The notes beneath the pieces were generated by a model. It searched no databases and was not told where the DNA came from. It saw only the letters and a list, made by a program, of their open reading frames with translations. Both the position numbers and the translations under genes were made by a program. Positions 38,785 to 47,474 of a stretch of DNA of 64,000 bases are shown one piece after another (the stretch's first letter is position 1; each line of letters begins with the position of its first letter). Source of the stretch: Geomonas sp. Red32 (GTDB lineage Bacteria; Desulfobacterota; Desulfuromonadia; Geobacterales; Geobacteraceae); NCBI RefSeq assembly GCF_023652955.1, contig NZ_JAKLOY010000005.1:368723-432722 (forward strand), in the 5' to 3' direction.

Positions 38785-40792
38785 GGCTCAGCCTGCCTAT
38801 CAGCCCGACGATCTCGCCCCTGACGAGGGAGTCGGATTCTCCCTCCAGGGCGCGCTCCAAAAGCGGAAGCGACTGGGCGCCCCTCAACTGGGCCAGGGTC
38901 TTCACGAAGGAACGGCGCACCCCCCAATGGGAATGGGAAATCAGCTTGTCGAGGTGGGTATCGATCCAGCCATCGCCGAAGGCGGACATGATGCCGATGG
39001 CCGCTTCCACCACCTCCTCGTCGCCGTCGGAAAGGGCCACCTCGATGGCGGGAAGCTCCTCGGCGCCCCCCACGGTGGCCAGGGTGGTGAGCCCGGTGAT
39101 CAGCACCGGCCCGTGCGCCTTGCGCAAAAGCTCCCGCACGCCGGGGAGCGCCCCGCGGTCGCCCAGGGCCGAAAGTCCCTTCAGGGCGGCGGTCTGCACC
39201 CACGGGTCGGGATCCGACAAGGCCACCAGCAGCGGCTCCAGTACGTCGGCGCTGCCGATCTCGGAGAGCGCCTGGGCTGCCGAGACCCGCACCTCGGGAT
39301 CCTCGTCGGAGAGCGCCATGGAAAGGTGCCCGACGGTCTGGGGGAGCTTCACGCGGGCAAGCGAAGAGACGGCGGCCCGCCGGACGGCAGGGTCCTCGTC
39401 CTTGGCCAAAAGCGAGAGGCGGTCGGCGTCGGCGAGCCCCCAAAGGAGCAGCGCGGCCTGGCGGCGCTGGTCCGGAGAGGGGGACTGGACGAACTCGGCG
39501 CAGATCTCCTCCACCGTTTCGCCGTCGCTCAGGGTCAGAAACTGCAGCGCCTGCAGGGCGGCGTCGCGCACCTGCGGCTCGGAATCCTCCAAAAGCTTGG
39601 CCACGGCGCGGGAAACGCCGCGGGAGGCGAGCCTCCCGAGCGCCAGCGCGCACGAGGCACGAAGGCCGGGGAAGTCGTCGGCGAGCCCTCCCACCAGGAG
39701 CGGGGTGGCCTCGGAGCAGCCGAGCTCACCCAAGAGGAAGGCGACGATGGTCTTCTCCTGGTAGTCGGCGGTGGTGAAGTGTTCGAGGAGCCTCGGGATG
39801 GCGATGGAGCCGATCTGCCGCAGCGCGTCGAGGCAGCTGTTTCTCAGCCGCTCGTCGCCGGCCAGCTTCAGAAGGGGGACGGTGGCGCGTTCGTCGCCGA
39901 CCCCCCCGGCCAGCCGCACCAGCGGATCGAGCTGGGCCGGATCGGCGCCGTTCAAGGCGGCAATCATCCCCTCGGCGGTCTTGGAGCCGCGCAGAAGGCG
40001 CAAGGGGAGATCGACTCCGGTCTGGGCGTCGTCTTCGGAAAGGCGGTCGCGGACCCGGACGAGGGCGACCCCGGCCGACTGGCGGGCGCTGCGGGCGGTC
40101 TCCCCGAGACCCATGAAGAGAATGGAGAGGCAGTCGCCGTCGCCCAGGACGGCCAGGCAGTCGTAGACCGCCCGTTTGAGGAGGCGCTCTTCGAGGAGCG
40201 GCTGCAGGGCCGAGAGAGGGACCGGGGCGCCGATCTGGGCCAGCGCGTCGAGCACGGTGAACTTGAGCCAGACCTCTTCGCGCTCGAGCACCTGCAGGAG
40301 GTACGGAAGGGCCGACTGGTCGCCGATCTTGCCGAGGTTTTCCGCCGCCGCCACCCGCACGTTCGGGTCGGTATCTTCGAGGGAGCGGACCAGCAGCGAG
40401 ACGCAGGAGGCGCAGCCGATGGAGCCGAGCACGTCGATGACGAACTTCCGCAGGTCGTGGTCGGGGTCCTTGAGGTAGCGGCAGAGGGGGGCGATGGCGA
40501 CCTGGCCGAGCCGCTCCAGCGATTCGACCGCCGAGTTCCGCAGCCCCGCGTTGTCCGAGGAGCGTAAGAGGTCGATCAGCCGCTCGACCACCTCGTCGCC
40601 GGTCGGATTGGCCGCGGCAAGGACGGCGACGGCCTCCTTGCGGACCCTCCAGCTTTCGTCGCCCATGGCGATGAAGAGGAGCTCCATGGCGGACTCGAAG
40701 GGGTGCCTGGAGAGTTCGACGACGGCAAGCCGCCGGACCTCTTCGTCCGGAGAGCGGAGTTCGGATGAGATTGTGTCAAGATCCATAGGCAA
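38771..40792 (-). CDS. HEAT-repeat scaffold protein of the chemotaxis operon
   Basis: A 673-residue protein built almost entirely of tandem HEAT/PBS-lyase-type repeats of about 31 residues. Units look like 'DPxVRxAAAxALGxIGDxxALPxLLxxL', roughly twenty of them. No enzyme motif is present, so it is a protein-interaction solenoid. The likely start is TTG 40792, with AGGAG seven bases upstream; an ATG two codons later lies too far from it. It overlaps cheR. Related HEAT-repeat proteins occur in delta-proteobacterial chemosensory clusters and may organise the signalling array. Confidence 0.88.
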   Translation of the reverse strand: MPMDLDTISSELRSPDEEVRRLAVVELSRHPFESAMELLFIAMGDESWRVRKEAVAVLAAANPTGDEVVERLIDLLRSSDNAGLRNSAVESLERLGQVAIAPLCRYLKDPDHDLRKFVIDVLGSIGCASCVSLLVRSLEDTDPNVRVAAAENLGKIGDQSALPYLLQVLEREEVWLKFTVLDALAQIGAPVPLSALQPLLEERLLKRAVYDCLAVLGDGDCLSILFMGLGETARSARQSAGVALVRVRDRLSEDDAQTGVDLPLRLLRGSKTAEGMIAALNGADPAQLDPLVRLAGGVGDERATVPLLKLAGDERLRNSCLDALRQIGSIAIPRLLEHFTTADYQEKTIVAFLLGELGCSEATPLLVGGLADDFPGLRASCALALGRLASRGVSRAVAKLLEDSEPQVRDAALQALQFLTLSDGETVEEICAEFVQSPSPDQRRQAALLLWGLADADRLSLLAKDEDPAVRRAAVSSLARVKLPQTVGHLSMALSDEDPEVRVSAAQALSEIGSADVLEPLLVALSDPDPWVQTAALKGLSALGDRGALPGVRELLRKAHGPVLITGLTTLATVGGAEELPAIEVALSDGDEEVVEAAIGIMSAFGDGWIDTHLDKLISHSHWGVRRSFVKTLAQLRGAQSLPLLERALEGESDSLVRGEIVGLIGRLSHAIQ

Positions 40793-40809
40793 GTGGGCTC
40801 TCCTGCGTG

Positions 40810-42123
40810 TTACACGTTCAACTCGGCGCGCTTCTTGGCCAGCAGGTCATCGAAGGCCGCGGTAAGAAAATCTGTCTGCTCTCTGAGCTCTTCGGGGACG
40901 CGCTGGCGGTAGAGACGCTCGCCTTCGCGGATGTCGTCCGCCAAGAGGTCGAAGAAGTTGCCGTCGCGGACTCCCTGCTCGACCTTGCCCTGGTTGTAAA
41001 GGACGATGTCGGAGACGATGATGCGGGCCAGGCGCTTGGCTTTGACTTCGGCGTCGGTGAGCGGCCGCTCGGCTGCCGGGGCGGGCGGCTGCGCTGTCTG
41101 ACTGGTCTGACTGGTCTGACTGGTCTGACTGGTCTGACTGGTCTGACTGGTCTGACTGGTCTGACTGGTCTGACTGGCACTGTGGGTGGCCACCTCGTCG
41201 AAGGGGTTGATCTCCTGCAGGGCCACCGCCTCGGCGGCGGCCGGGAAGGCGGCGACCGCACTTTCGTTCTTCGCGGCCAGGATGTAGCGGTTCTCCTCGA
41301 GGCCTCCCAGGGCCTCCATCGGGGGCTGCTGAGGGACCGCCACCGGGATGGTGGTCTCGCGCTCTTCAGCCTCTTTAAGCTCCACGCGGGTCTGCTCGCG
41401 GGCCTCGAGCTCTCCTTCGCTGGGAAGGGCGGCGGAAAGGGGAAGCGCCCCGGAGGTCAGCCGGTAGATCATGGGAACCAGGGAGTCGGGAATGTGGTGC
41501 TTCTCGATGTAGTCGTCGGCCCCGTAGAGGGAATTCGGCGAACGCTTGTAACGGGTCTTGTCGTAGATCGAGGCGATCAGCACGATCTTCACGCCGGTCA
41601 GCTGCGGGTTCTGACGGATCCGCTCGCAGACCTCGAAGCCGAACATGGTCGGCAACGCCACGTCCAAAAGGAGAAGGTTCGGCTGGATCGACTCGACGGT
41701 TTCCAGGGTGACCTTACCGTCGTTGCAGAAAACCACCTGGAACGGCTCGGTGTCCAGCACCTTCCCGACCGCATCGCAGAAGGCAGCGCTTTCGTTGGCC
41801 ACCACGACCTTGATCTGGCCGGAAGCGACGTTCGCCGCCGGAGCCGGAGTCGCAGCCGCGGACGGTGCCGCTTGGGCGGCCTGGGGCGGCGCTACGGGTG
41901 CAGCCGGTGCAGGCGGTGCCGCCGGGCGCGGCTGAGCCGCAACCGGAGGTACCGGCGCCGCAGCGGAGGGAGCAGCCGGCGGAACGGCGCCTTCAGCGGG
42001 GGCGGGACGCCTCACCAGCCGGAATATGGCGCGGCAGTTGGAGCAGCGGAGTTTCCTCACCTCGTCGCCGCTACCGGGATCGACATCGAATCTCTTCTTG
42101 CAGTTGGGGCAGACTATCAGCAT
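40810..42123 (-). CDS. Zinc-ribbon and receiver-domain protein with SQT tandem repeat
   Basis: A 437-residue multidomain protein. An MJ0042-type zinc ribbon (Cys5, Cys8, Cys27, Cys30) is followed by a Pro/Ala linker (about 38-100). A receiver domain (about 102-225) has Asp154 in LLLDVALP, then comes a glutamate-rich linker. An AEAVALQEINPF motif precedes a run of nine SQT tripeptides, then a C-terminal helical domain (about 355-437). It overlaps the upstream cheW by seven bases. Similar zinc-ribbon receivers belong to gliding and chemosensory systems of delta-proteobacteria; its output is unknown. Confidence 0.85.
   Translation of the reverse strand: MLIVCPNCKKRFDVDPGSGDEVRKLRCSNCRAIFRLVRRPAPAEGAVPPAAPSAAAPVPPVAAQPRPAAPPAPAAPVAPPQAAQAAPSAAATPAPAANVASGQIKVVVANESAAFCDAVGKVLDTEPFQVVFCNDGKVTLETVESIQPNLLLLDVALPTMFGFEVCERIRQNPQLTGVKIVLIASIYDKTRYKRSPNSLYGADDYIEKHHIPDSLVPMIYRLTSGALPLSAALPSEGELEAREQTRVELKEAEERETTIPVAVPQQPPMEALGGLEENRYILAAKNESAVAAFPAAAEAVALQEINPFDEVATHSASQTSQTSQTSQTSQTSQTSQTSQTSQTAQPPAPAAERPLTDAEVKAKRLARIIVSDIVLYNQGKVEQGVRDGNFFDLLADDIREGERLYRQRVPEELREQTDFLTAAFDDLLAKKRAELNV
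41097..41177. repeat. Nine tandem copies of a 9-bp unit (coding, SQT repeats)
   Basis: Exactly nine identical TCTGACTGG units on the plus strand, coding Ser-Gln-Thr on the minus strand. The unit length keeps the reading frame, so slippage would change only linker length. Confidence 0.95.
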
Positions 42124-42620
42124 GTAGTGCTCTTTTCGGTGGCGAGTGCCCCCTGGGGGGTGAGATAGCCAAGCTCGACCTTCTCCTTGAAGGTCAACAG
42201 GTCGTCTATGTTCAAAAGCATGACCGGGGATTCCTGGACCAGGAAGAGGCCGACCATGTACTCGGCCCCGACCAGACGCACGCCGCGCGGAGGAGGCTTG
42301 AGCTCCCTAAGCGGAACGGCGATCATCTCGGTCACCTCGTCGACGATCAGTCCCAGCGGCTGGCCCGGCATCGAGAGGACCAGCAGCCGGCAGGTCTCCT
42401 GGTTCTCAAGCGGGGAGAGGCCGAAACGCTTCCGGAGGTCCATCACCGGGATGACCGAGCCGCGCAGGTTGATCACCCCCTCCACGAAGGGGAGCGCGCG
42501 CGGGAGCGGGGCCAGCTTGGGGAGCCGGATGATCTCCTTGATCCGCATGATGTCGACGGCATAGAGCCCCTCCTCCATCCGGAGGCAGGCCACCTGGATT
42601 TCCTGCAGTTCCTGCGTCAC
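42117..42620 (-). CDS. cheW: Chemotaxis coupling protein CheW
   Basis: A 167-residue single-domain CheW that links CheA to receptors. Family features are IQVACLRMEEGLYAVDIMRIKEIIR, FVEGVINLRGSVIPVMDLRKRFGL and GLIVDEVTEMI. Length is slightly above the usual. The start overlaps the stop of the upstream receiver gene by four bases. It is the second CheW-domain protein in the operon. Confidence 0.94.
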   Translation of the reverse strand: MTQELQEIQVACLRMEEGLYAVDIMRIKEIIRLPKLAPLPRALPFVEGVINLRGSVIPVMDLRKRFGLSPLENQETCRLLVLSMPGQPLGLIVDEVTEMIAVPLRELKPPPRGVRLVGAEYMVGLFLVQESPVMLLNIDDLLTFKEKVELGYLTPQGALATEKSTTC

Positions 42621-43009
42621 TCCTCGCCTCCCTTGTCGCCCTGCTGCAACAGCCCCTCGATCACCTCCAGCACCTTCACCGACTTGAACGGCTTGGTGAT
42701 GTAGGCATCGGCGCCGGCCTTCTTGCCGCGCTCCAGATCCATCCCGCTCTTCTTGGCGGTCAGCATGACCACCGGTATCGCACTGGTGCGGGGATCGTTC
42801 TTCAGGGCCCGGCAGACTTCGAAACCGTCCAGCCCGGGGAGCATGACGTCCAGCACCACCAGGTCCGGAGGGTTGCCGGTGGCCTCTTCCAGGGCGGAAT
42901 GGCCGTCCCGGGCCCCGGTCACCTCGTACCCCTTGGAAGTGAAAAGGATGGTCTCCAGCCTCAAAAGGCTCTCCTCGTCCTCAACCACCAGGATCCTGTT
43001 CTTCGCCAT
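42617..43009 (-). CDS. CheY-like response regulator
   Basis: A 130-residue receiver with acidic residues ED (10-11), phospho-acceptor Asp54 in VVLDVMLPG, Thr in VMLTAK and Lys in YITKPFK. No output domain. It lies between the long CheW protein and the short cheW, overlapping the latter, and is one of three single-domain receivers in this operon. Confidence 0.92.
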   Translation of the reverse strand: MAKNRILVVEDEESLLRLETILFTSKGYEVTGARDGHSALEEATGNPPDLVVLDVMLPGLDGFEVCRALKNDPRTSAIPVVMLTAKKSGMDLERGKKAGADAYITKPFKSVKVLEVIEGLLQQGDKGGEE

Positions 43010-43022
43010 GTGCGCTCCCGCC

Positions 43023-44108
43023 CTACAGCAGACTTACGTCCAGCACCTTCGCCATGTCGAGCAGGATCAGCATCCTGCCGCCGACCCTGCCGATCCCCTG
43101 CACGAACTCGCGATCGATCCCTTCCAGCACGACGGGAGGGGGCTCGATGGTCCCTTCTCCCACCCGTACCACCTGGACGACCTCGTCCACCAGCACGCCG
43201 CAGAACCCTTCGCTGCGGCTCACCACGATGACCCGCTCGCGCTCGGAATGGACCCCGGCGGGGAGCCCCAGGCGGAGGCGGATGTCGAAGATCGGGATGA
43301 TGATGCCGCGCAGGGAGAGAATCCCCCGCACGAAGGCAGGCACCCGCGGCACCTCGGTGACCTCGCGCGGCTTGATGATCTCCTTGATGTCCATGATGCT
43401 GATGGCGTATTCCTCGTCCGCCACCCGGAAGCAGAGGAGCTCCAGCGTCGCGTTCGCCGCTTCTTCACCCATCAGGCCATCATCGTCCTCGGCGGCGGTT
43501 TCGCGCCCCTTGAGGATGACGGAGGCGGGATCGAAGCGCTCGGGGCGGCGGGCCTTGCTGAAGTCGCTCGGGAGCAGATCTTCCAGCGCCTCGGGCTGCC
43601 AGTCGAAGGACTCGGCCGGGGCGTTCTCCTGGTAGACCGGCGGCTGGTAAATCGGAGCGGATTCATAGACCGCCGGCTGAGGCTCAACGGCCTTGGGGGC
43701 CGGTGCGGGCTCGGGCCGGTAAGCCGGTTCTGGCTGATGGGCGCGGGGGGGCTCGGACCGGTAGGCCGGCTCCGGCTCATGGAGCGGCTCGTCGGCGTAC
43801 TCCGCCTCGTAGCCGGAAGAGTAGTCGGGCTCGTACTCCGGCTGGGGCTCCGCGACCGAAGCGGCTGCGGGCGCAACATCAAAGGGAGCGAACTCCTCCG
43901 GCTCGGGGGAGACCTCCGCGAAAGGCACGATCTCCTGCAGGGCCACCGCCTCGGCGGCGGCGCTAAAGGTAAGGGCCGGCTCCGGCGGGGTCGCGGCGGC
44001 GGCAGCCTGGGGCTGGGGAACCGCGGCTAAGGGGGCCGGTCCGGCGGCACGGGTTTGCCCCTCCGCCTCTGCGCGCTGCGCCTTCCTTCTGATCTCCGCA
44101 AGATTCAT
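43023..44108 (-). CDS. CheW-domain protein with long disordered N-terminus
   Basis: A 361-residue protein. The first 195 residues are rich in Pro, Glu, Ala and Tyr and probably disordered, with an AEAVALQEIVPF motif near residue 55 that is repeated in the zinc-ribbon receiver. A CheW domain (about 200-355) follows: LELLCFRVADEEYAIS, FVRGILSLRGIIIPIFDIR and VLVDEVVQVVR. I start at ATG 44108, which has GGAG six bases upstream; the TTG five codons earlier lacks one. It may couple CheA to additional partners through its tail. Confidence 0.88.
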   Translation of the reverse strand: MNLAEIRRKAQRAEAEGQTRAAGPAPLAAVPQPQAAAAATPPEPALTFSAAAEAVALQEIVPFAEVSPEPEEFAPFDVAPAAASVAEPQPEYEPDYSSGYEAEYADEPLHEPEPAYRSEPPRAHQPEPAYRPEPAPAPKAVEPQPAVYESAPIYQPPVYQENAPAESFDWQPEALEDLLPSDFSKARRPERFDPASVILKGRETAAEDDDGLMGEEAANATLELLCFRVADEEYAISIMDIKEIIKPREVTEVPRVPAFVRGILSLRGIIIPIFDIRLRLGLPAGVHSERERVIVVSRSEGFCGVLVDEVVQVVRVGEGTIEPPPVVLEGIDREFVQGIGRVGGRMLILLDMAKVLDVSLL

Positions 44109-44147
44109 CTTCGACTCCTTCAACTCCCGCTGCTTTCTTGCTCATTG

Positions 44148-44172
44148 CCCCCCCTCCCTCAAGGGAAGGGGG
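44148..44172. repeat. Short REP-like palindrome
   Basis: A 'ccccctccctcaagggaagggggg' unit between the ExeA-like ATPase gene and the CheW-domain gene, inside the operon. It may act as a processing or attenuation site. Confidence 0.6.
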
Positions 44173-44186
44173 GACTTGATCGTTGG

Positions 44187-44987
44187 TTACGGCAACAGCT
44201 CCTCGGCGGCTTCCTCGACCACCGAAGAATCGATCCAGGTGGCGTCGCGTCCGTAGCCGACCAGCAGCGCATTGGTGGCCAGCGAGTTGATCCGGCGCGG
44301 CACCCCGGCGGTGATCTCGTAGATCCGCTGCACGGCGTCGGGGGAGAAGAGCCCCGGCGAGCCGCCGGCCGCGCAGATCCTGAAATCCAGGTACTCCATG
44401 GTCTCGTCCAGCCCCAGGGGGGCCAGGTGGAAGTTCAGCGAGATCCGCTGCCTGAACGGCTCGTACACCGGGGAGGCCAGCATCCCGCGGAGCTCGGGCT
44501 GCCCCATCAGGATCACGCTCACCAGGTTCTGGTCGTCCAGCTGGAAGTTGGTCAACAGCCGGATCTCGTCGAAGAGCTCCCGGTCGGGGATCATCTGGGC
44601 CTCGTCGATCACCACCACCGGCACCCTCCCCTCGCGGTGGAGGCCGTAAAGCGCGGTGGTGATCTCCTTCAAGAGCTCGTCTTTGGCGTGCGAGGGGCTC
44701 CCCACGTCCAGCCCGGAAGCGATCACCCGCAAAAGCTCGTCGGCGGTCAGCCTCGGGTTGAAGACGAACAGGAAGTGGTAGCGGTCCCCCATCCGGTCCA
44801 TGAGCGCGCGGGAGATGGTGGTCTTCCCGCAGCCGATGTCCCCGGTCAAAAGCGCCAGCTCGCATTCCTCGACCGCGTACTCGAGCCGGGCGAGCGCCTC
44901 CCGGTGGCCCCGGCTCATGTAGAGAAAGCGCGGGTCGGGAGTCTTGCTGAAGGGCTTTTCGGTGAGCCCGTAGAACGACTTATACAT
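44187..44987 (-). CDS. ExeA/GspA-like AAA ATPase
   Basis: A 266-residue ATPase of the ExeA family. It begins YKSFYGLTEKPFSKTPDP, has Walker A GDIGCGKTT (49-57) and Walker B VVVIDEAQ (about 124-131), and ends soon after the AAA domain without the peptidoglycan-binding domain of full-length ExeA. ExeA-type proteins help type II secretion and pilus assemblies cross the wall. Its ATG overlaps the cheA stop (ATGA), which ties its synthesis to CheA and argues for a role in this signalling system rather than secretion. Confidence 0.88.
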   Translation of the reverse strand: MYKSFYGLTEKPFSKTPDPRFLYMSRGHREALARLEYAVEECELALLTGDIGCGKTTISRALMDRMGDRYHFLFVFNPRLTADELLRVIASGLDVGSPSHAKDELLKEITTALYGLHREGRVPVVVIDEAQMIPDRELFDEIRLLTNFQLDDQNLVSVILMGQPELRGMLASPVYEPFRQRISLNFHLAPLGLDETMEYLDFRICAAGGSPGLFSPDAVQRIYEITAGVPRRINSLATNALLVGYGRDATWIDSSVVEEAAEELLP

Positions 44988-47071
44988 CAGCCGGCACTCC
45001 CGCGAGTGGCCTCGCTGATGACGCTGCCGACGTCAAGCACCAGGATGGTCCGCTGGTCGCCCAGGTCGGCCGCACCGGAGATCCCCTTGAAGCCGGCGAA
45101 GGTCTCGCCGATCGACTTGATGACGATGTCCTGCTGCCCGAGGAGGTCGTCCACCACGAGCCCCAGCCTCTTTTCGGCCACCCCGACCACCACGACGTAG
45201 AAGGAGTCCGGGATATCCCCCGCCCCCTTGAGCTCGAAGAAATCGGAGAGCCGCAAGAGCGGCAGGGTCGTCTCCCTGAGCTGGATGACCTCCTTGCGCT
45301 CCACGGTCTTGATCTCCTTGCGCTCGACGATGATGCTCTCGAGCACGGAGGTGATGGGAAGCGCGTAGGTGCGGCCGGCGGTGGTGATGATGAGCGCCTT
45401 GATGATGGCGAGCGTGATGGGGAGGGTGATGGTGACCCGGGTACCGCGGCCGGGGAAGGTCTCCAGGTCGATCATCCCGGAAAGGGCGGCGATGTTGGTC
45501 CTTACCACATCCATCCCCACGCCGCGGCCGGAGATCTCGCTCACCTGCTCGGAGGTGGAGAAGCCGGGGAGGAAGATGAACTCGAGCGCCTCCTTGTCGG
45601 AGACCTCGAAGGGGGAGCCGATCACGCCGCGCTCGACCGCCTTCTGCCGTACCCGGCCGAGATCGATCCCGGCGCCGTCGTCCTCGATCTGGATGACGAC
45701 GTGGTTCCCCTTCTGGAACGACGACAGGACGATGGTACCCTTCTCGTCCTTGCCGGCAGCGAGGCGCGCCGCCGGGGTTTCCAGACCGTGGTCGATGGCG
45801 TTTCTGACGATGTGCATGACCGGATCGGAGATGTCCTCGATGATCAGCTTGTCGAGCTCGGTCTCGGCCCCGAAGAGCTTCAGGTCGACCTTTTTCCCCT
45901 GCTCGCGGGAGATCTTGCGGATGATGCGGGTCATCTTCTCGAAGAGCTGGCCGACCGGGATCATCCGGATCTCCATGACCCCTTTCTGCAGCTCGGCGAG
46001 CTTCTTCTCGAGCCCCTTGGCCGCCTTGGCCACCTGCTGGCCGGGGAGGATCAGCCCGTCGCGGCGCATCTTGGCGGCCACCTCGGCGATCATGGAGTGG
46101 GAGAGCACCAGCTCGCCCACGATGTTCATGAGGAGGTCGAGCTTGCCGATGTCCACCCGGACGGTGCGGCTCATGCTCTTGGCGCTCACCCCCTGGTCCG
46201 CCGGGTTCACCGGCTGCGGCTCGGGCTCGCTCTCGACGGCTGCGGGGGCCAGGGCGGCCACCGGGGCCTCCACGGGAGCGGCCTTGGGCGCTGCGGGAGC
46301 GGGAGCGCCCTTCTTCTCCTGCTTCCCGAAGCTCGTGACGGTCAGGTGGTCGCGCTCGATGAGCGGGGTGAGCTCGTCGGTGGCAAGCTCGGAGCCGAAG
46401 AGGATCTCGAAATCGATACCGGCGTCGATGCCGCTGGAGGCGGAGGGGAGCGTGCTGATGACCTCGCCGACCTGCTTCAGCTGATCGGTCAGCTCCATCA
46501 GCTCGGAATCGAAGTTGGTCAGGAGGAGGGAGACCCGGATCGAGTAGATGCGCCGCCCCTTCTTGACGTTCTCCAGAAGGCGGTGCTCCTCGTACTCGGT
46601 CATCGAGCCCAGGACCCGTTCGGGGATGTTGAGGGCGGCCAGGGGGGAGTCCTTGGCGGCCTTCGGTTTGTTGGTGAGGCAGTCGTTGATCCGCTCCATG
46701 GCGCCGGTGAGGTCGACCGGTTCGCCGCCACCCTGGCCGGCGTTTCGCACCAGGGCGGTCAGAAGCTCGGTGGATTCGAAGAGGGCACTCACCACCCCCT
46801 GGTCGAGCTCGACCTTGCCGAGCCTCAGGGCGTCGAGGAGGTTTTCCAGGTGATGGCCAAGCTCGGCGATCTCGGTCAGGCCGAACATCCCCGCGAGCCC
46901 CTTCAGCGAATGGGCGGCGCGGAAGACGGAGTTGACCAGGTCGGGGTTGCACTCCCCCCCGTCGGCGCAATCGCTCAATGCCACCAGGTCCAGGCTCAGC
47001 TGGTCAAGGATCTCCTCGGCCTCGGCCAGGAAGTCCTTGACCGCTTTTGCTATGTTCTCCTCAGCGCTCAT
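44987..47071 (-). CDS. cheA: Chemotaxis histidine kinase CheA
   Basis: A 694-residue kinase. The Hpt domain carries the phosphorylated His54 in FRAAHSLKGLAG. A P2-like region (about 165-260) is followed by an Ala/Pro linker, the dimerisation domain (about 310-370), the ATPase core with VRNAIDHGLE, DDGAGID and GRGVGMDVV, and a C-terminal CheW-like domain. All catalytic blocks are intact. GAGG five bases before the ATG fixes the start. It is the core of the operon; receptors must be encoded elsewhere. Confidence 0.96.
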   Translation of the reverse strand: MSAEENIAKAVKDFLAEAEEILDQLSLDLVALSDCADGGECNPDLVNSVFRAAHSLKGLAGMFGLTEIAELGHHLENLLDALRLGKVELDQGVVSALFESTELLTALVRNAGQGGGEPVDLTGAMERINDCLTNKPKAAKDSPLAALNIPERVLGSMTEYEEHRLLENVKKGRRIYSIRVSLLLTNFDSELMELTDQLKQVGEVISTLPSASSGIDAGIDFEILFGSELATDELTPLIERDHLTVTSFGKQEKKGAPAPAAPKAAPVEAPVAALAPAAVESEPEPQPVNPADQGVSAKSMSRTVRVDIGKLDLLMNIVGELVLSHSMIAEVAAKMRRDGLILPGQQVAKAAKGLEKKLAELQKGVMEIRMIPVGQLFEKMTRIIRKISREQGKKVDLKLFGAETELDKLIIEDISDPVMHIVRNAIDHGLETPAARLAAGKDEKGTIVLSSFQKGNHVVIQIEDDGAGIDLGRVRQKAVERGVIGSPFEVSDKEALEFIFLPGFSTSEQVSEISGRGVGMDVVRTNIAALSGMIDLETFPGRGTRVTITLPITLAIIKALIITTAGRTYALPITSVLESIIVERKEIKTVERKEVIQLRETTLPLLRLSDFFELKGAGDIPDSFYVVVVGVAEKRLGLVVDDLLGQQDIVIKSIGETFAGFKGISGAADLGDQRTILVLDVGSVISEATRGSAG

Positions 47072-47104
47072 GACAACCTCATCGCAGTGGAATCGGCCCC
47101 GACC

Positions 47105-47473
47105 TTAGGGTTCGAGGTATTTGGAGATGAGCTCCTGGAGCTTCACCGGGTCGAACGGCTTGACCAGGTACTCGTTGGCTCCCAGCGCGCGCCCCTTTTC
47201 GAGGTCCTTGTCGCCGCTCTCGGTGGAAACGATGAAGAGCGGGATGGAGGCGTAGTTGGGGTTGTTGCGCACGTAGCTGATCAACTCCAGGCCGTTTATG
47301 TCCGGCATGTTGATGTCCGTGATGATCAGGTCCACCTTCTCGCGCGGCAACAGTCGCAGCGCCTCGAATCCGCTGGCGGCCTCAACGATGGAGTACTTCT
47401 CGAGCTCGTCGATGGTGGAGACCAGCATGGAGCGCATGGTGTTGGAATCCTCGGCAATCAGTATCCTTTTCAC
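47105..47473 (-). CDS. cheY: CheY-like response regulator
   Basis: A 122-residue receiver: acidic ED (8-9), phospho-acceptor Asp53 in IITDINMPD, Thr/Ser in IVSTESG and Lys in YLVKPFD. It starts at GTG with GGGGAG upstream and lies directly before cheA, so it is the best candidate among the three receivers for the principal CheA target. Confidence 0.92.
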   Translation of the reverse strand: MKRILIAEDSNTMRSMLVSTIDELEKYSIVEAASGFEALRLLPREKVDLIITDINMPDINGLELISYVRNNPNYASIPLFIVSTESGDKDLEKGRALGANEYLVKPFDPVKLQELISKYLEP

Positions 47474-47474
47474 G

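Noticed and set aside
38754..40567. Long frames overlapping the HEAT-repeat gene on both strands
   Set aside because: They are shadows of the repetitive GC-rich coding sequence; the HEAT frame shows clear periodic repeats.
41097..41177. CRISPR array
   Set aside because: The units are 9-bp perfect tandem copies without spacers and lie inside a coding region.
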